DNA of 64,000 nt from an uncultured Pseudomonadales bacterium. Lineage in GTDB: Bacteria; Pseudomonadota; Gammaproteobacteria; Pseudomonadales; Azotimanducaceae. The notes beneath the pieces were generated by a model, which worked only from the letters and a program-made list of their open reading frames with translations, had not been told where the DNA came from and did no database searches. The stretch lies in assembly GCA_938017975.1 (NCBI GenBank), contig CALIKQ010000038.1:100535-164534 (forward strand), read 5' to 3'. The position numbers and the translations under genes were made by a program. Positions 45,168 to 53,910 of the stretch are shown piece by piece. The number at the start of each line of letters is the position of its first letter. The first letter of the stretch is position 1.

Positions 45168-46076
45168 CTAAAGCCCGCGACTTAGTTCAACGGGTGGTTC
45201 TGGTGTGTTCGATGATCGAGATGCAGGCAATGGATGAATCACCGTTGCTGTGGCTTTCGGTGTTAAAGCGTCTTGTAGTCGGCTGTTTCCGTCGAATTGA
45301 TGCTGAACATAAATCAACTCGGCACTAAGCGGTATTTCTAATTCAATGGGGGCGCTTGCCCAGCCCCCGGCTCGCTTGAGTACCTCAATGCGAAGTGAGT
45401 GTTGCAAAGACTTGTTATTGACTGTGGATGTTCCCGGTTCTAAGAGGATTCGTAGTGGCGCAGGTGATGGCGTATTTTGGCTGTCTGCTGACCGGAACAA
45501 TACATGCCAAGTTTGAGTTTGCTTGCTGGCAATTTGCAGGCGTCTGATGGACTGAGGTCTGATGCTTTTTTGGGGCCACATCAGGACGGCAGAACAGGCT
45601 TCTGACAGCAGGCATTGCTCGGCAGCCCACAAAGCCTCTGTGGCTGTCTTCGGTTGGATAACAAGAATGTCTTCGATCTGAAGTCCTGCAGATTTGAGGC
45701 TGGGTGCGTAGGGCAGATAAGGGGGCGAAATAAAAGCCAGCCAGCCAGGTTGGCGCTGACTTAAAGTTGCAAGGGCAGGGGTCAGTAGTTGTAGTTCTCC
45801 CAACCCGTTATGAGATAGCAGTAATTCGGTGATGCCGTTTATTGGCCAGCCGCCGTTGGGCAAAACCTGGTCCAGTCTAGGGTGCTCACTCGATACGGTG
45901 CTTTGCTGAGCTGGTTGTACAGGGTGCTGATTAGCACGCCATAAGCTGGTTGTAGTCAGTAGTGTTGTCAGTGCACCGAGTTTTGAGGGTGTACTTTTAT
46001 GCTGATGCTGATGCTGGATGCCATTTTGCGAGGTTTGCGGCTTTAAAAAAGTATTGCTGCTAGATTCTTGGCTCAT
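45168..46076 (-). CDS. imuA: ImuA, SulA/RecA-like SOS mutasome factor
   Basis: 302-aa RecA-like protein needed for DnaE2/ImuB mutagenesis. Features: LDQVLPNGGWPINGITELLLSHNGLGELQLL (RecA-fold start without a full Walker A), PGWLAFISPPYLPYAPSL, and SIRRLQIASKQ. The first 45 residues are low-complexity Gln/Ser/His/Thr and may be a disordered tail. Directly downstream of a LexA box and followed by imuB, so an SOS-induced bicistron. Confidence 0.9.
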   Translation of the reverse strand: MSQESSSNTFLKPQTSQNGIQHQHQHKSTPSKLGALTTLLTTTSLWRANQHPVQPAQQSTVSSEHPRLDQVLPNGGWPINGITELLLSHNGLGELQLLTPALATLSQRQPGWLAFISPPYLPYAPSLKSAGLQIEDILVIQPKTATEALWAAEQCLLSEACSAVLMWPQKSIRPQSIRRLQIASKQTQTWHVLFRSADSQNTPSPAPLRILLEPGTSTVNNKSLQHSLRIEVLKRAGGWASAPIELEIPLSAELIYVQHQFDGNSRLQDALTPKATATVIHPLPASRSSNTPEPPVELSRGL

Positions 46077-46653
46077 TGTTATCGATCTTAGTTATCGCCA
46101 TGTTGAGGGTTGGTGGATGTGTGGATGACAAAATTAAATACTGTATAAATATACAGTATTTGTCAAGAAAACTTTATACGCTTTTACAGATGTGACCCTT
46201 GCTCGTGCTCAAAAGTGATTCGTGTGGGCAACAGAATTCTATTTTTACCAATAGAATTGATCACTACCGGCGCCTCGTCTTTTAAAGAATGCTTGTTAGG
46301 CGGTTGGGTTGTGATCGCTTCGGTGCAGATGAATGTGCGGCTTTGAGGGTCTGGATTGAGTCAATAGCAGTGGAGTCTTTGACCCGAGTTTTGAAAGAGC
46401 GTACTGACCCCGAGTAAGAAGCAATGATAATCGTGCCTTAACGCGCGCTTTCGTAAACCCAGGCAGGCTCATAGTGCTTCATATCTGGGTGTGAACTGTC
46501 GCCAGCTTTCCGTGACAATAGGCTTTCAATGGTAAAGCGCTTTTAATGAATAACTCAGCGGAATGAAATAAAGAGATAAAAGTGTATCGGCAATGCGCCG
46601 TCATCAACTGAGTGCAAATCAAGTCGCATAACTTTTGGCGACGGTTGCTCCAA
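46077..46653. other. 577-bp intergenic region between imuA and the dockerin-like gene
   Basis: Holds the imuA LexA operator at its left end. From 46162 to 46653 I see no gene, tRNA or strong terminator; stop codons are frequent in all frames. Short minus-strand open frame at 46479-46676 lacks a ribosome binding site and overlaps the end of the next gene. Confidence 0.55.
46136..46161 (-). promoter_or_regulatory. LexA operator (SOS box) of imuA-imuB
   Basis: 26-bp palindrome identical to the dnaE2 operator (arms AAATACTGTAT and ATACAGTATTT). Core CTGT at 46141-46144 and ACAG at 46153-46156. It lies 59 nt upstream of the imuA ATG. Confidence 0.93.
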
Positions 46654-48675
46654 TCATTTAACCGAGATGACCCCATTTAAGCCATCCACATCTAGACCTT
46701 CGTAGGTGAACGGCCCAGAGGCGCCAGTGATGTTCACTTGTAGGTGATAGTGGCCCTGGGTGAAAAAATCAGCGAGAGGCAATGTCGTGTTGCCGCTCAA
46801 GCCGAGCAGGGGCAGTAGGGATAATTGTAAACGCGGCTGGGCAGAGCTCGAGCCGATTGATGCCGAAGATATGACCTGGAACATTTCTGAAGTGGTTGTC
46901 AGATTGTCGATACGGCATCCGCCGGTAGCAGCACAATCACTGTCATCGTCTAGCGTCAGGATGGTTGCGTTTGCCTCGGTGGTGATCAAGCCTTGGCCAT
47001 TGCTGACGCCAAAGCGACTGCTAAATTCAATGCTTAACTGACGTTCCGATTGAGTGCGGATCGCATCTTCCCCATCGGTAAATGTGATCGCTACATCGAG
47101 TATTTCTTCTGATGTTGGTATTTGATTTAAACGTAACTCGAGTGCAGGACTGCGCGTTGAAACCGTCGACTTAAACAGTTCTGTGTTCAAAACTGCTGCA
47201 TTGAGGCTTTTAGTTGGGGGTTGTTCAAAGATTAACTGCCGCGCCTCTAACGCGGTGAACAGTCCATGAGCCTGATCGGCATCTGCTCCAAGGTTGATGA
47301 GCTTTGCTAAATATCCTATCTGGAGGTCGTCAGAGGTTTCGTCGGTTGTTGTTAAATTAAAGCCTGTTTCCTCCGGTTGAATCACTTCATCGATCGTTAG
47401 GTTTGCATGTATGCCATTGAAAGACTTGCCTTGGAAGCTCAACAGAGGGTCTTGATTGCTGCCGGTTTTTTCCAAGCCGATGACTAAAAAATAATCTTTA
47501 ACGGAGTCAAAGTAGGTGGGAATAATATCCCTGAATAAAAAAGAGTTCAGTAACCGCTCATCAAATAACTCTAATGCTTTGATTTCAATCGCAAGCGGGT
47601 AACCCGGGTATTCAGGCGTTAACCTCGCCGTGAAAATATTGGGTTTGGCATCAAATACTTCTGCCTCGACAATGTTACCCTCGCCGTCCCATCCCGTTAG
47701 GGGCTGATCTTGAGTGGGGACGTCAATGGCAATCTCGGATCCATTGGAGGACCAGCTTAACGTTGTGCGAGTATAAATTTCTCGCTCTCCAGCGGTTCTA
47801 TCGGCATTGTTGCCGTCGATGAGCCGGAAAATAATCGCCAAATCTCCACCCTGACCTTCCGGTGGAATGCGATCTAACAGCATCATGATTTTTAGAGAAA
47901 TATCCAAGGTTGAATCGGCATCGAGTAGCGCCTTGACATTGCTACGATCAATTTTTTGTGAATCGAGGGCGAGCATTAAAATGCCGTCGCTCACCATCGG
48001 GGTTAAACCATAAAAGACGGGTTTTTGTCGGCTATCAATATGATCGGTCAGTGCAATGATATGTGCATTGAGATCGGATTCAATTTCAGGCAGAAGTCCT
48101 ATATCGCTTGAGTCAGCGCCAGACCCACTTCCTGATCCATTCCCCGAAGCATTCCCCGAATCACCTCCCGTACCAGAGCCACTCCCAGTCCCATTTTCAG
48201 AGCCGTTCCCAGCGTCAGAACCGTTGTACGCGTTCGCGCTACCAGGCTGTTCGAGCGAATCAATATAAAGGGTAATATCAGTTGCGAGATTCCTTTGACC
48301 GTTGCTCTCGACGGCGCCATTGGTCAACGCGTTGCCAGTAAATCCAAACTGAGACCTGATGATCAGCAGACCATCGGTTAAGGCTGTCGTTTGTCCGTCG
48401 AGATCAATGTCCAGCGTGGATTCATGCGACTTTAAATAGGCCTCGATGACTGAGGCATCTGTTCGACTCGCATCCGCCGACAGTGCGCCTTGAGTCAGCG
48501 CGGTGCCGTTAAACCCGAAGAGGTGCCGGATAATCAACAGTCCGTCAGTCAACGGTTCGATGCGGCCATTGGCATCGATGTCCAGGAGCCGCTCGCTCGC
48601 CGATGCATTTTGTAGGCAGACCATCAAGATCAGACCCGCATAACTGACGGCACCGAAAAACGAAGTCTTAGTCAT
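46654..48675 (-). CDS. Secreted protein with two dockerin-like calcium-binding repeats
   Basis: 673 aa with a signal peptide (about 27 residues, ending SASA). Two dockerin-like repeats follow: LDIDANGRIEPLTDGLLIIR near 31 and LDIDLDGQTTALTDGLLIIR near 87, each with Asp/Asn ligands of an EF-hand-like loop. Then a Gly/Ser/Asn linker (about 148-190), and a long C-terminal part that is beta-rich with no recognised fold. The Tyr/Cys-rich DDSDCAATGGCRI may form a disulphide. Likely exported; the type II secretion system in this window is one plausible route, not shown. Function unknown. Confidence 0.8.
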   Translation of the reverse strand: MTKTSFFGAVSYAGLILMVCLQNASASERLLDIDANGRIEPLTDGLLIIRHLFGFNGTALTQGALSADASRTDASVIEAYLKSHESTLDIDLDGQTTALTDGLLIIRSQFGFTGNALTNGAVESNGQRNLATDITLYIDSLEQPGSANAYNGSDAGNGSENGTGSGSGTGGDSGNASGNGSGSGSGADSSDIGLLPEIESDLNAHIIALTDHIDSRQKPVFYGLTPMVSDGILMLALDSQKIDRSNVKALLDADSTLDISLKIMMLLDRIPPEGQGGDLAIIFRLIDGNNADRTAGEREIYTRTTLSWSSNGSEIAIDVPTQDQPLTGWDGEGNIVEAEVFDAKPNIFTARLTPEYPGYPLAIEIKALELFDERLLNSFLFRDIIPTYFDSVKDYFLVIGLEKTGSNQDPLLSFQGKSFNGIHANLTIDEVIQPEETGFNLTTTDETSDDLQIGYLAKLINLGADADQAHGLFTALEARQLIFEQPPTKSLNAAVLNTELFKSTVSTRSPALELRLNQIPTSEEILDVAITFTDGEDAIRTQSERQLSIEFSSRFGVSNGQGLITTEANATILTLDDDSDCAATGGCRIDNLTTTSEMFQVISSASIGSSSAQPRLQLSLLPLLGLSGNTTLPLADFFTQGHYHLQVNITGASGPFTYEGLDVDGLNGVISVK

Positions 48676-48982
48676 AATCCATTCCAGGAAAGGTCTTTCT
48701 GGCGTCCCATTGACACCAGGTTAAGACGTATAAGCTATCTTTTTGTGAATATTCTAAAGAGAAGCGGCGGTTAATCCAATTGCCAGTCACTTCAGCTCTG
48801 GAATATGTGGCACTATCGGTTGAGAGTCGTGCGATGGGTGGCTTTGCATTTTGTGCAGTTGATTCAGGTGCCATCGATGTCAGGGAGGTGCGTGAGCGCG
48901 CCAGTGACAGGCTTTCTTGCGCTGCTTTACTGGTTTTGGGATTACGGCTTTTGTGACTCGCAATGGCGTAATGGCCGAACAA
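48668..48982 (-). CDS. Possible small hypothetical protein upstream of dockerin-like gene
   Basis: 104 codons from TTG 48982 (or 67 from ATG near 48871). Its last 8 nt overlap the next start codon (ATG GAT TAT GAC TAA into ATGACTAAG). The C-terminal half (WINRRFSLEY, SLYVLTWCQWD) looks folded; the first third is low-complexity. No strong Shine-Dalgarno. Could be a chance frame. Confidence 0.3.
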   Translation of the reverse strand: MFGHYAIASHKSRNPKTSKAAQESLSLARSRTSLTSMAPESTAQNAKPPIARLSTDSATYSRAEVTGNWINRRFSLEYSQKDSLYVLTWCQWDARKTFPGMDYD

Positions 48983-49123
48983 TAATCAAAACTTTGAATC
49001 GGGCGTGAAGCGTGGGCGAACAAGATTTTGAGCTTGCGAATGTCCCGCGGACTGAAAGGCGTTGTTCAAAGGTCCCGCAATACATAAAATGTTAAGAGAT
49101 TTCTGCAGACATAGCGATCACGC
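48983..49123. other. Region between dockerin-like gene and the kinase fusion
   Basis: 141 bp, divergent promoters expected. Together with 48676-48982 it would be a 448-bp gap if the small hypothetical gene is not real. No strong dyad or box seen. Confidence 0.4.
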
Positions 49124-51295
49124 ATGACCGATAGCTTGGGTAGGTTTACAGGGGCCATTGCCAAAAGCTGGGATGGACCGGCCATGCGGGCGCAACTTCA
49201 GAGTATCAGTGATTGGGTGAATCAAGCGGACATCCAGGTCCTCTCAGAGGGTGAAGACCGTGTTGTTTGCGCTCAAATAGAAGTCGACGGGCAGCGCCAA
49301 AAAGTGGCAGTTAAAGTTTTTGCGCGCCAGAACCGGGTCAAGGATTGGTCGGATTGTCGCCGGGGCTCTAAGGCTCAACGCTCGTTTGATGCAGCAGAGT
49401 TTCTTGTTGGTCAAAATCTTCAAACCCCAGAGCCGATTGCCTGGCTCGACCGTTGGGGTCATGGCCGGTTGCTTGAAAGTTTTTACGTCAGCCGATTTGT
49501 CGATGCGCTTAGTTTTCGAGATGCGCTTGCCTTGATTTATCGAGAGGAGCGCGATAACGCGCCACTCATCTCGATACTGCATCAGGTTGCACCGGCGGTG
49601 CGGAGATTGCACGACGCTGGTTTTTTTCACGGTGACCTAGGCAACCAGAACATCCTCATACCCAGGGCCAGCGACGGTCAATGGTTAGAGCCAGTCTTTA
49701 TCGACCTCAACCGCAGCCAGAGATCACTTGAACCGCTTGGTGATCGCTTGAAGGCAGCTGACTTAGCGCGAATCGCTCTGCCAGGTGCCTATCTCGATAT
49801 TTTTAAAATGATCTACAGTGGCCACCAAGTTTTCCCAGCTCCGTTGGCCGCGTTAGAAGGCAAAGCGCGCCAGCGTTTCTGGCGTCACAGGCGAAATAGT
49901 CAGTGGCGGCACCCGATCCGTACCCTAAAAAAATGGCTTCGGCAGGTGCCTAAATCTCCCTATCCATCGGATAAAGATTTGTGGCTTTGGGACGAAAAAT
50001 CTGCCCAACCAATGATTGTATTGGGTCCGGCTGAGAAACGTCGGCAGCGCGATGCGCGCGATATCGCCGCAATGTTGCTGAGAGGTCTATGCGCTGCGCC
50101 AGGCTTGTTCCTCCGTTATCAGAAATTAAAAGCACTGAGCTTTGCCCAACCAGTGGATTTCAAGCATCGGATTGGCGTTGCTTTGCACCCTCATGCCGAT
50201 TACATAGAGCCCGAGCTTAGGTTGCTCGATACGCTTGGAAACCCGCCGGCGCTGGTTCGGTTTTGTCATCATGAAACCCCCGAGCAATGGGCGATGGCTG
50301 TTGAACTGGTCACTCGGCTCAATTCGAGATCAATTCCAGTGATGGCCGCTGTGCTTCAAGATCGAGAAGCAGTGCTCAATCCCGCTGCTTGGCAAAAGTT
50401 TCTTTTTACTGTTATTCCCCAGATAGCGGACTCGGTCGATCGCGTTGAGATCACCCATGCTGCCAATCGCTCGAAATGGGGAATTTGGAAGTCGCGCAGT
50501 TTCGCTCAATTGATGGAACCTGTGCGAGCGCTCCAACAACAGTACCCTAACCTTGATATTGTTGGTCCAGCTTGTATCGATTTTGAGTATTTGCCGGTGC
50601 TTGCATCGCTTGCGGCGCTTCCCAAAGGTCTCACCCTTAGCGGACTCTCTCACTTACTTTATGTGGATCGGCGTGGTGCTCCGGAAAATAAACAAGGTGC
50701 ATTCTCGACATTGGAGAAGTCAGTGTTGCTCAAGGCCATTGCAGATGGCTCAAGCGCCGTCGAAAGTCGGGTTATTGTCTCAGAAGTGAACTGGCCACTA
50801 AAAGATGCTGGGATTTGGTCGCCCATTATGTGTCCGTATGAGACTCCGGCTTGGAGAATCGATAAGTTGGGAGTGACCGAAACCGAATATGCGAATTTTA
50901 TGTTGCGATATTTGGCCCTGACGCTGTGCAGTGGTCACGTTGACATGGTGTATTGGTGGCGATTATCGGCTCATGGATATGGGTTGGTGGACGATTTAGA
51001 TAACTTCGCACCAAGGCCTGCCTTTAATGCGTTGGAATTTTTCTTAAAGCTTGTTGGAGAATCACGTTTTGAGCGGCGTCATCAAACTGACCTCGATACT
51101 TATGTTTTGGAATTTTCAAAGGCTGGTGAGTGTTATCTGATGGCTTGGTGCGTCTCGGGAGAGGTGCCATTACAATTTGACGGTCTGTCGAGCGGCTGGG
51201 TCATTGAGCAGGCGTGGCGGTCAGACGGGGCATCGTTTAGTGCGCGTACTGTGAGCGAGTCGCCTACCTACTACCGCGTAGCTCGCGTCAGCTAA
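49124..51295 (+). CDS. InaA/Kdo-kinase-like domain fused to a TIM-barrel glycoside-hydrolase-like domain
   Basis: 723 aa, unusual two-part protein. Residues 1 to about 260: a lipopolysaccharide-kinase (InaA/WaaP)-type fold with beta3 Lys in VAVKVF, catalytic loop FFHGDLGNQNILI and metal Asp in VFIDLNRSQ. Residues about 340-660: TIM-barrel similar to clan-A hydrolases, including VSEVNWPLKDAG (a nucleophile-like Glu) and VDMVYWWRL, but the place usually holding the NE acid/base reads VEITHAANR. So kinase activity is likely retained, hydrolase activity uncertain. Stands before an LtaS-like gene with leader ORF. Role probably in envelope glycan or lipid A; inference only. Confidence 0.75.
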   Translation: MTDSLGRFTGAIAKSWDGPAMRAQLQSISDWVNQADIQVLSEGEDRVVCAQIEVDGQRQKVAVKVFARQNRVKDWSDCRRGSKAQRSFDAAEFLVGQNLQTPEPIAWLDRWGHGRLLESFYVSRFVDALSFRDALALIYREERDNAPLISILHQVAPAVRRLHDAGFFHGDLGNQNILIPRASDGQWLEPVFIDLNRSQRSLEPLGDRLKAADLARIALPGAYLDIFKMIYSGHQVFPAPLAALEGKARQRFWRHRRNSQWRHPIRTLKKWLRQVPKSPYPSDKDLWLWDEKSAQPMIVLGPAEKRRQRDARDIAAMLLRGLCAAPGLFLRYQKLKALSFAQPVDFKHRIGVALHPHADYIEPELRLLDTLGNPPALVRFCHHETPEQWAMAVELVTRLNSRSIPVMAAVLQDREAVLNPAAWQKFLFTVIPQIADSVDRVEITHAANRSKWGIWKSRSFAQLMEPVRALQQQYPNLDIVGPACIDFEYLPVLASLAALPKGLTLSGLSHLLYVDRRGAPENKQGAFSTLEKSVLLKAIADGSSAVESRVIVSEVNWPLKDAGIWSPIMCPYETPAWRIDKLGVTETEYANFMLRYLALTLCSGHVDMVYWWRLSAHGYGLVDDLDNFAPRPAFNALEFFLKLVGESRFERRHQTDLDTYVLEFSKAGECYLMAWCVSGEVPLQFDGLSSGWVIEQAWRSDGASFSARTVSESPTYYRVARVS

Positions 51296-51445
51296 ACCCT
51301 TGGGCTTGATTGCGTTTGCGATAAATCCAAAGCGCAGTAAGTCCCCATGCAAGACGGGCTAAAGACATCTTGGCCAGTGCATTTTTTGGATCGAATGATC
51401 CCCTGTAAAGATTGTGGTCAGATTCGAGACAAGGAGCTTTAAGTT

Positions 51446-51496
51446 ATGAATGTTGATCAATCCAGCGCCTGCAGACTAACTCCGAGTCTCGAATGA
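51446..51496 (+). CDS. 16-codon leader ORF overlapping the LtaS-like gene
   Basis: ATG 51446 has AAGGAG 9 nt upstream and reads 16 codons to TGA at 51494-51496, which overlaps the ATG of the next gene (ATGA). The next gene has no clear ribosome binding site of its own. This suggests translational coupling or a regulatory leader peptide. No rare-codon run seen. Confidence 0.35.
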   Translation: MNVDQSSACRLTPSLE

Positions 51497-53526
51497 AATC
51501 AAAACTGCAATATCTTCTAAGTGTCTATGCGTTGATCAGCGCGGTGACCTTGATCAGCATCTTGGTGTTTTTTTTGAGTCGGGGGATTCTGGCGATCGTT
51601 TCTGGCTCGGACGCTTTTGTCGGCGCAGAGAGTATCGGCCGATCGATGCTAACGGCCTTAAGGTTTGATGTTGCCGTGGTGCTCAGGGCCTATTTTCTTG
51701 GATTGTTACTGGCGATTTTCGTCATGGTTCTGCCCGGCAGAATCGGTCGAATGCACCGATTTGTCTGGTATTTCAATGTCGTGCTGGGCGTCATGATCCT
51801 GCTGCTTGCGCTCGGTTTATCGTTTAGCAATATCTCCTACGTACAGTTTTTTGGTCGACCCTTCGATAGCTTTGTTTTTCACGGTTTGGCCTATGGATCC
51901 AATCAGATCCTTGAAAGCATCGTGGTTTTGAGGGATTTCTTCCCAGCATTAATTGCCATTTTGGTATTGGGCGTGGCAGTAGGGTTTGCTGTCGTGCGTA
52001 TCGCTCGCCGGATTGAGCGGTTGCAGCTGAGAATCAACCCTGGCCGAGTTACGTTTGCGTCGCTTTGTTTGCTGATGCTGGTGCTCTATGTCGCTTTAGC
52101 ACGAGGCGCTTTAACGACCTTTCCGCTTTCTCAGAAACATCTGTGGGTCTCAACCAACGTCGCATTAAATAACTTGATTCCAAATGCGCCGATCGCGCTC
52201 TATTACGGTTATCAGGCTTACCGTTCCTCGAGCATCCTAGCGCCGGCTAACGATACGACCGGTCGAGCCCTGTTTGAAAGTTTCTACGGTCGAGCACCTA
52301 CTGCGGGGAGCCTGTTCGAGCAGTTTTTTACCGAAACCCCTCGCTCAGACAAGCTCGCAAAAGCGCCGCCGCACGTTGTGCTCAATCTTGTCGAGAGTAT
52401 GGGTCAGGGACTGTTGGGCAGTGGATTAGGGGGAGACTTGGACATGGCTGGTGCCTTGGCATCGCATCTTTCGGAAGACCTTTACTTTAAAAACTTTTTA
52501 CCCGCGCATAACGATACCCAGTTATCGACATTGGGCCTACTGCTCAATACCGAATATCAAGCGATCAGTTACTCCCGCCACCAGTACGCCCCTCTCAGGA
52601 CCTCTGCGCCAGAGGTTTTCAAAAAGGCAGGATACGAAACTGTTTTTGTTTACACAGGATTTGAGGGCATTAAGAATCGTGGAAATTACTACAGGCGTCA
52701 GGGATTTGATCAATTTATCGGTGCGAATCAGCTCAAGATGGACTATCCCGAGATGGCGCTTACGGTTTGGGGTGGGGAAGATCGGTTTGTTTTTCGGAAA
52801 GTTCTGGACCTTTTAAAAAACCGGGGGAGTGATGATCGGCCCCTAATGATCGTTGTGCTAACAGTCACGAATCATCCACCCTACGCCTTGCCGAAACACA
52901 GTGCTGGGCTGCCTTTGTTTCCGCTCGAGAACCTCAAAGCCAAACTGGGCAATCTGCCCGAGGCCTCGCTCGATACCTTTTATTACACCAATAATGAACT
53001 GGGTCATTTTTTGGATGGCATCAAGGCGGAGGATCTAGAGGCTAACACCATCGTCGCGATTACTGGAGACCATTCGATGCGTGGTCTTCGCTTCTCTTCG
53101 GCCCAAATGCTCTCGCAAATTACGGTGCCTTTTTATCTCTATGTGCCACGAGCTTACTGGCCCGTTGGCGCCGCGCCGAACGTCAATCAATGGGGGTCTC
53201 ATAAAGATATCATGCCAACGCTCTATCATCTGGCGTTGTCCGAAGCGCGTTATCCTAACTTAGGTCGAAATTTACTCGGTGCCGGCGAGAGTGAAAGTCA
53301 CAATTTTGCTTACCATAGTAATTATCTCATCTTGGATGATGAAGTTTATGACTTATCAAGAAAGGACGCACAGCTGGCGGCTTGGCGACTAGCAGGGGGC
53401 GAGTTGCAGCGGAGCAATAACCCACAATCAAATGCCCGTTTTCAAAGTGTAAAATACTACCCACAACTCCTCGATTGGCTAACCCGGTATCAATTGGCCG
53501 ATATGGATTCGGGTTCAGATCGGTGA
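51493..53526 (+). CDS. LtaS-like phosphoglycerol/alkaline-phosphatase superfamily transferase
   Basis: 677-aa membrane protein: about five N-terminal transmembrane helices (to residue 200) and a periplasmic sulfatase-fold domain. Metal ligands: Glu in NLVESMGQG, the nucleophile Thr in NDTQLSTLGLL, His in TNHPPY, and Asp-His in TGDHSMRG. Matches lipoteichoic acid synthase/MdoB-type phosphoglycerol transferases, which in Gram-negatives modify periplasmic glucans or lipid A. Translationally coupled to the leader ORF. Runs parallel to the kinase fusion 197 nt upstream. Confidence 0.88.
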   Translation: MKSKLQYLLSVYALISAVTLISILVFFLSRGILAIVSGSDAFVGAESIGRSMLTALRFDVAVVLRAYFLGLLLAIFVMVLPGRIGRMHRFVWYFNVVLGVMILLLALGLSFSNISYVQFFGRPFDSFVFHGLAYGSNQILESIVVLRDFFPALIAILVLGVAVGFAVVRIARRIERLQLRINPGRVTFASLCLLMLVLYVALARGALTTFPLSQKHLWVSTNVALNNLIPNAPIALYYGYQAYRSSSILAPANDTTGRALFESFYGRAPTAGSLFEQFFTETPRSDKLAKAPPHVVLNLVESMGQGLLGSGLGGDLDMAGALASHLSEDLYFKNFLPAHNDTQLSTLGLLLNTEYQAISYSRHQYAPLRTSAPEVFKKAGYETVFVYTGFEGIKNRGNYYRRQGFDQFIGANQLKMDYPEMALTVWGGEDRFVFRKVLDLLKNRGSDDRPLMIVVLTVTNHPPYALPKHSAGLPLFPLENLKAKLGNLPEASLDTFYYTNNELGHFLDGIKAEDLEANTIVAITGDHSMRGLRFSSAQMLSQITVPFYLYVPRAYWPVGAAPNVNQWGSHKDIMPTLYHLALSEARYPNLGRNLLGAGESESHNFAYHSNYLILDDEVYDLSRKDAQLAAWRLAGGELQRSNNPQSNARFQSVKYYPQLLDWLTRYQLADMDSGSDR

Positions 53527-53685
53527 TTCCTCCAAGCATCCGAGCCGATTTACGCTTGCCAAGGATGAAGAAGGTCAACCGCTACCTATTTATCCAAAAC
53601 TTTGTTGGGATGGGCGCTTGTCTGATGGGTTAGCCCCCGGGGGTTGCGCCGGTCTTTGGGTGAAACGGGAGAGCTTTGTTTGAGG

Positions 53686-53901
53686 CTAAACGCTTAAAAA
53701 AGCGGTTTTGGCCAATTCGTTGACCTGGTTGCCGTCACTATCGAGATAGTGCTTAAGTCGCTGCTTCATCGAAGGTGCCCAAAAGCGTGCAACGTGGTCT
53801 GCAATCTTCTCGACAGCCACTTCAGGGTCGGCACCGATGGCGCAATGTTCTGCAATTTGGTTCGCCATCTTGATGAGATGCTTGAGTTCGGTGTCTACCA
53901 T
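53686..53901 (-). CDS. fdsD: Formate dehydrogenase delta subunit FdsD
   Basis: 71-aa subunit of the NAD-dependent cytosolic formate dehydrogenase, required for assembly. Features LIKMANQIAEHCAI and HVARFWAPSMKQRLKHYL are those of the FdsD family. 9 nt downstream of fdhD; last gene of the operon. Confidence 0.93.
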   Translation of the reverse strand: MVDTELKHLIKMANQIAEHCAIGADPEVAVEKIADHVARFWAPSMKQRLKHYLDSDGNQVNELAKTAFLSV

Positions 53902-53910
53902 AAGAACCTC

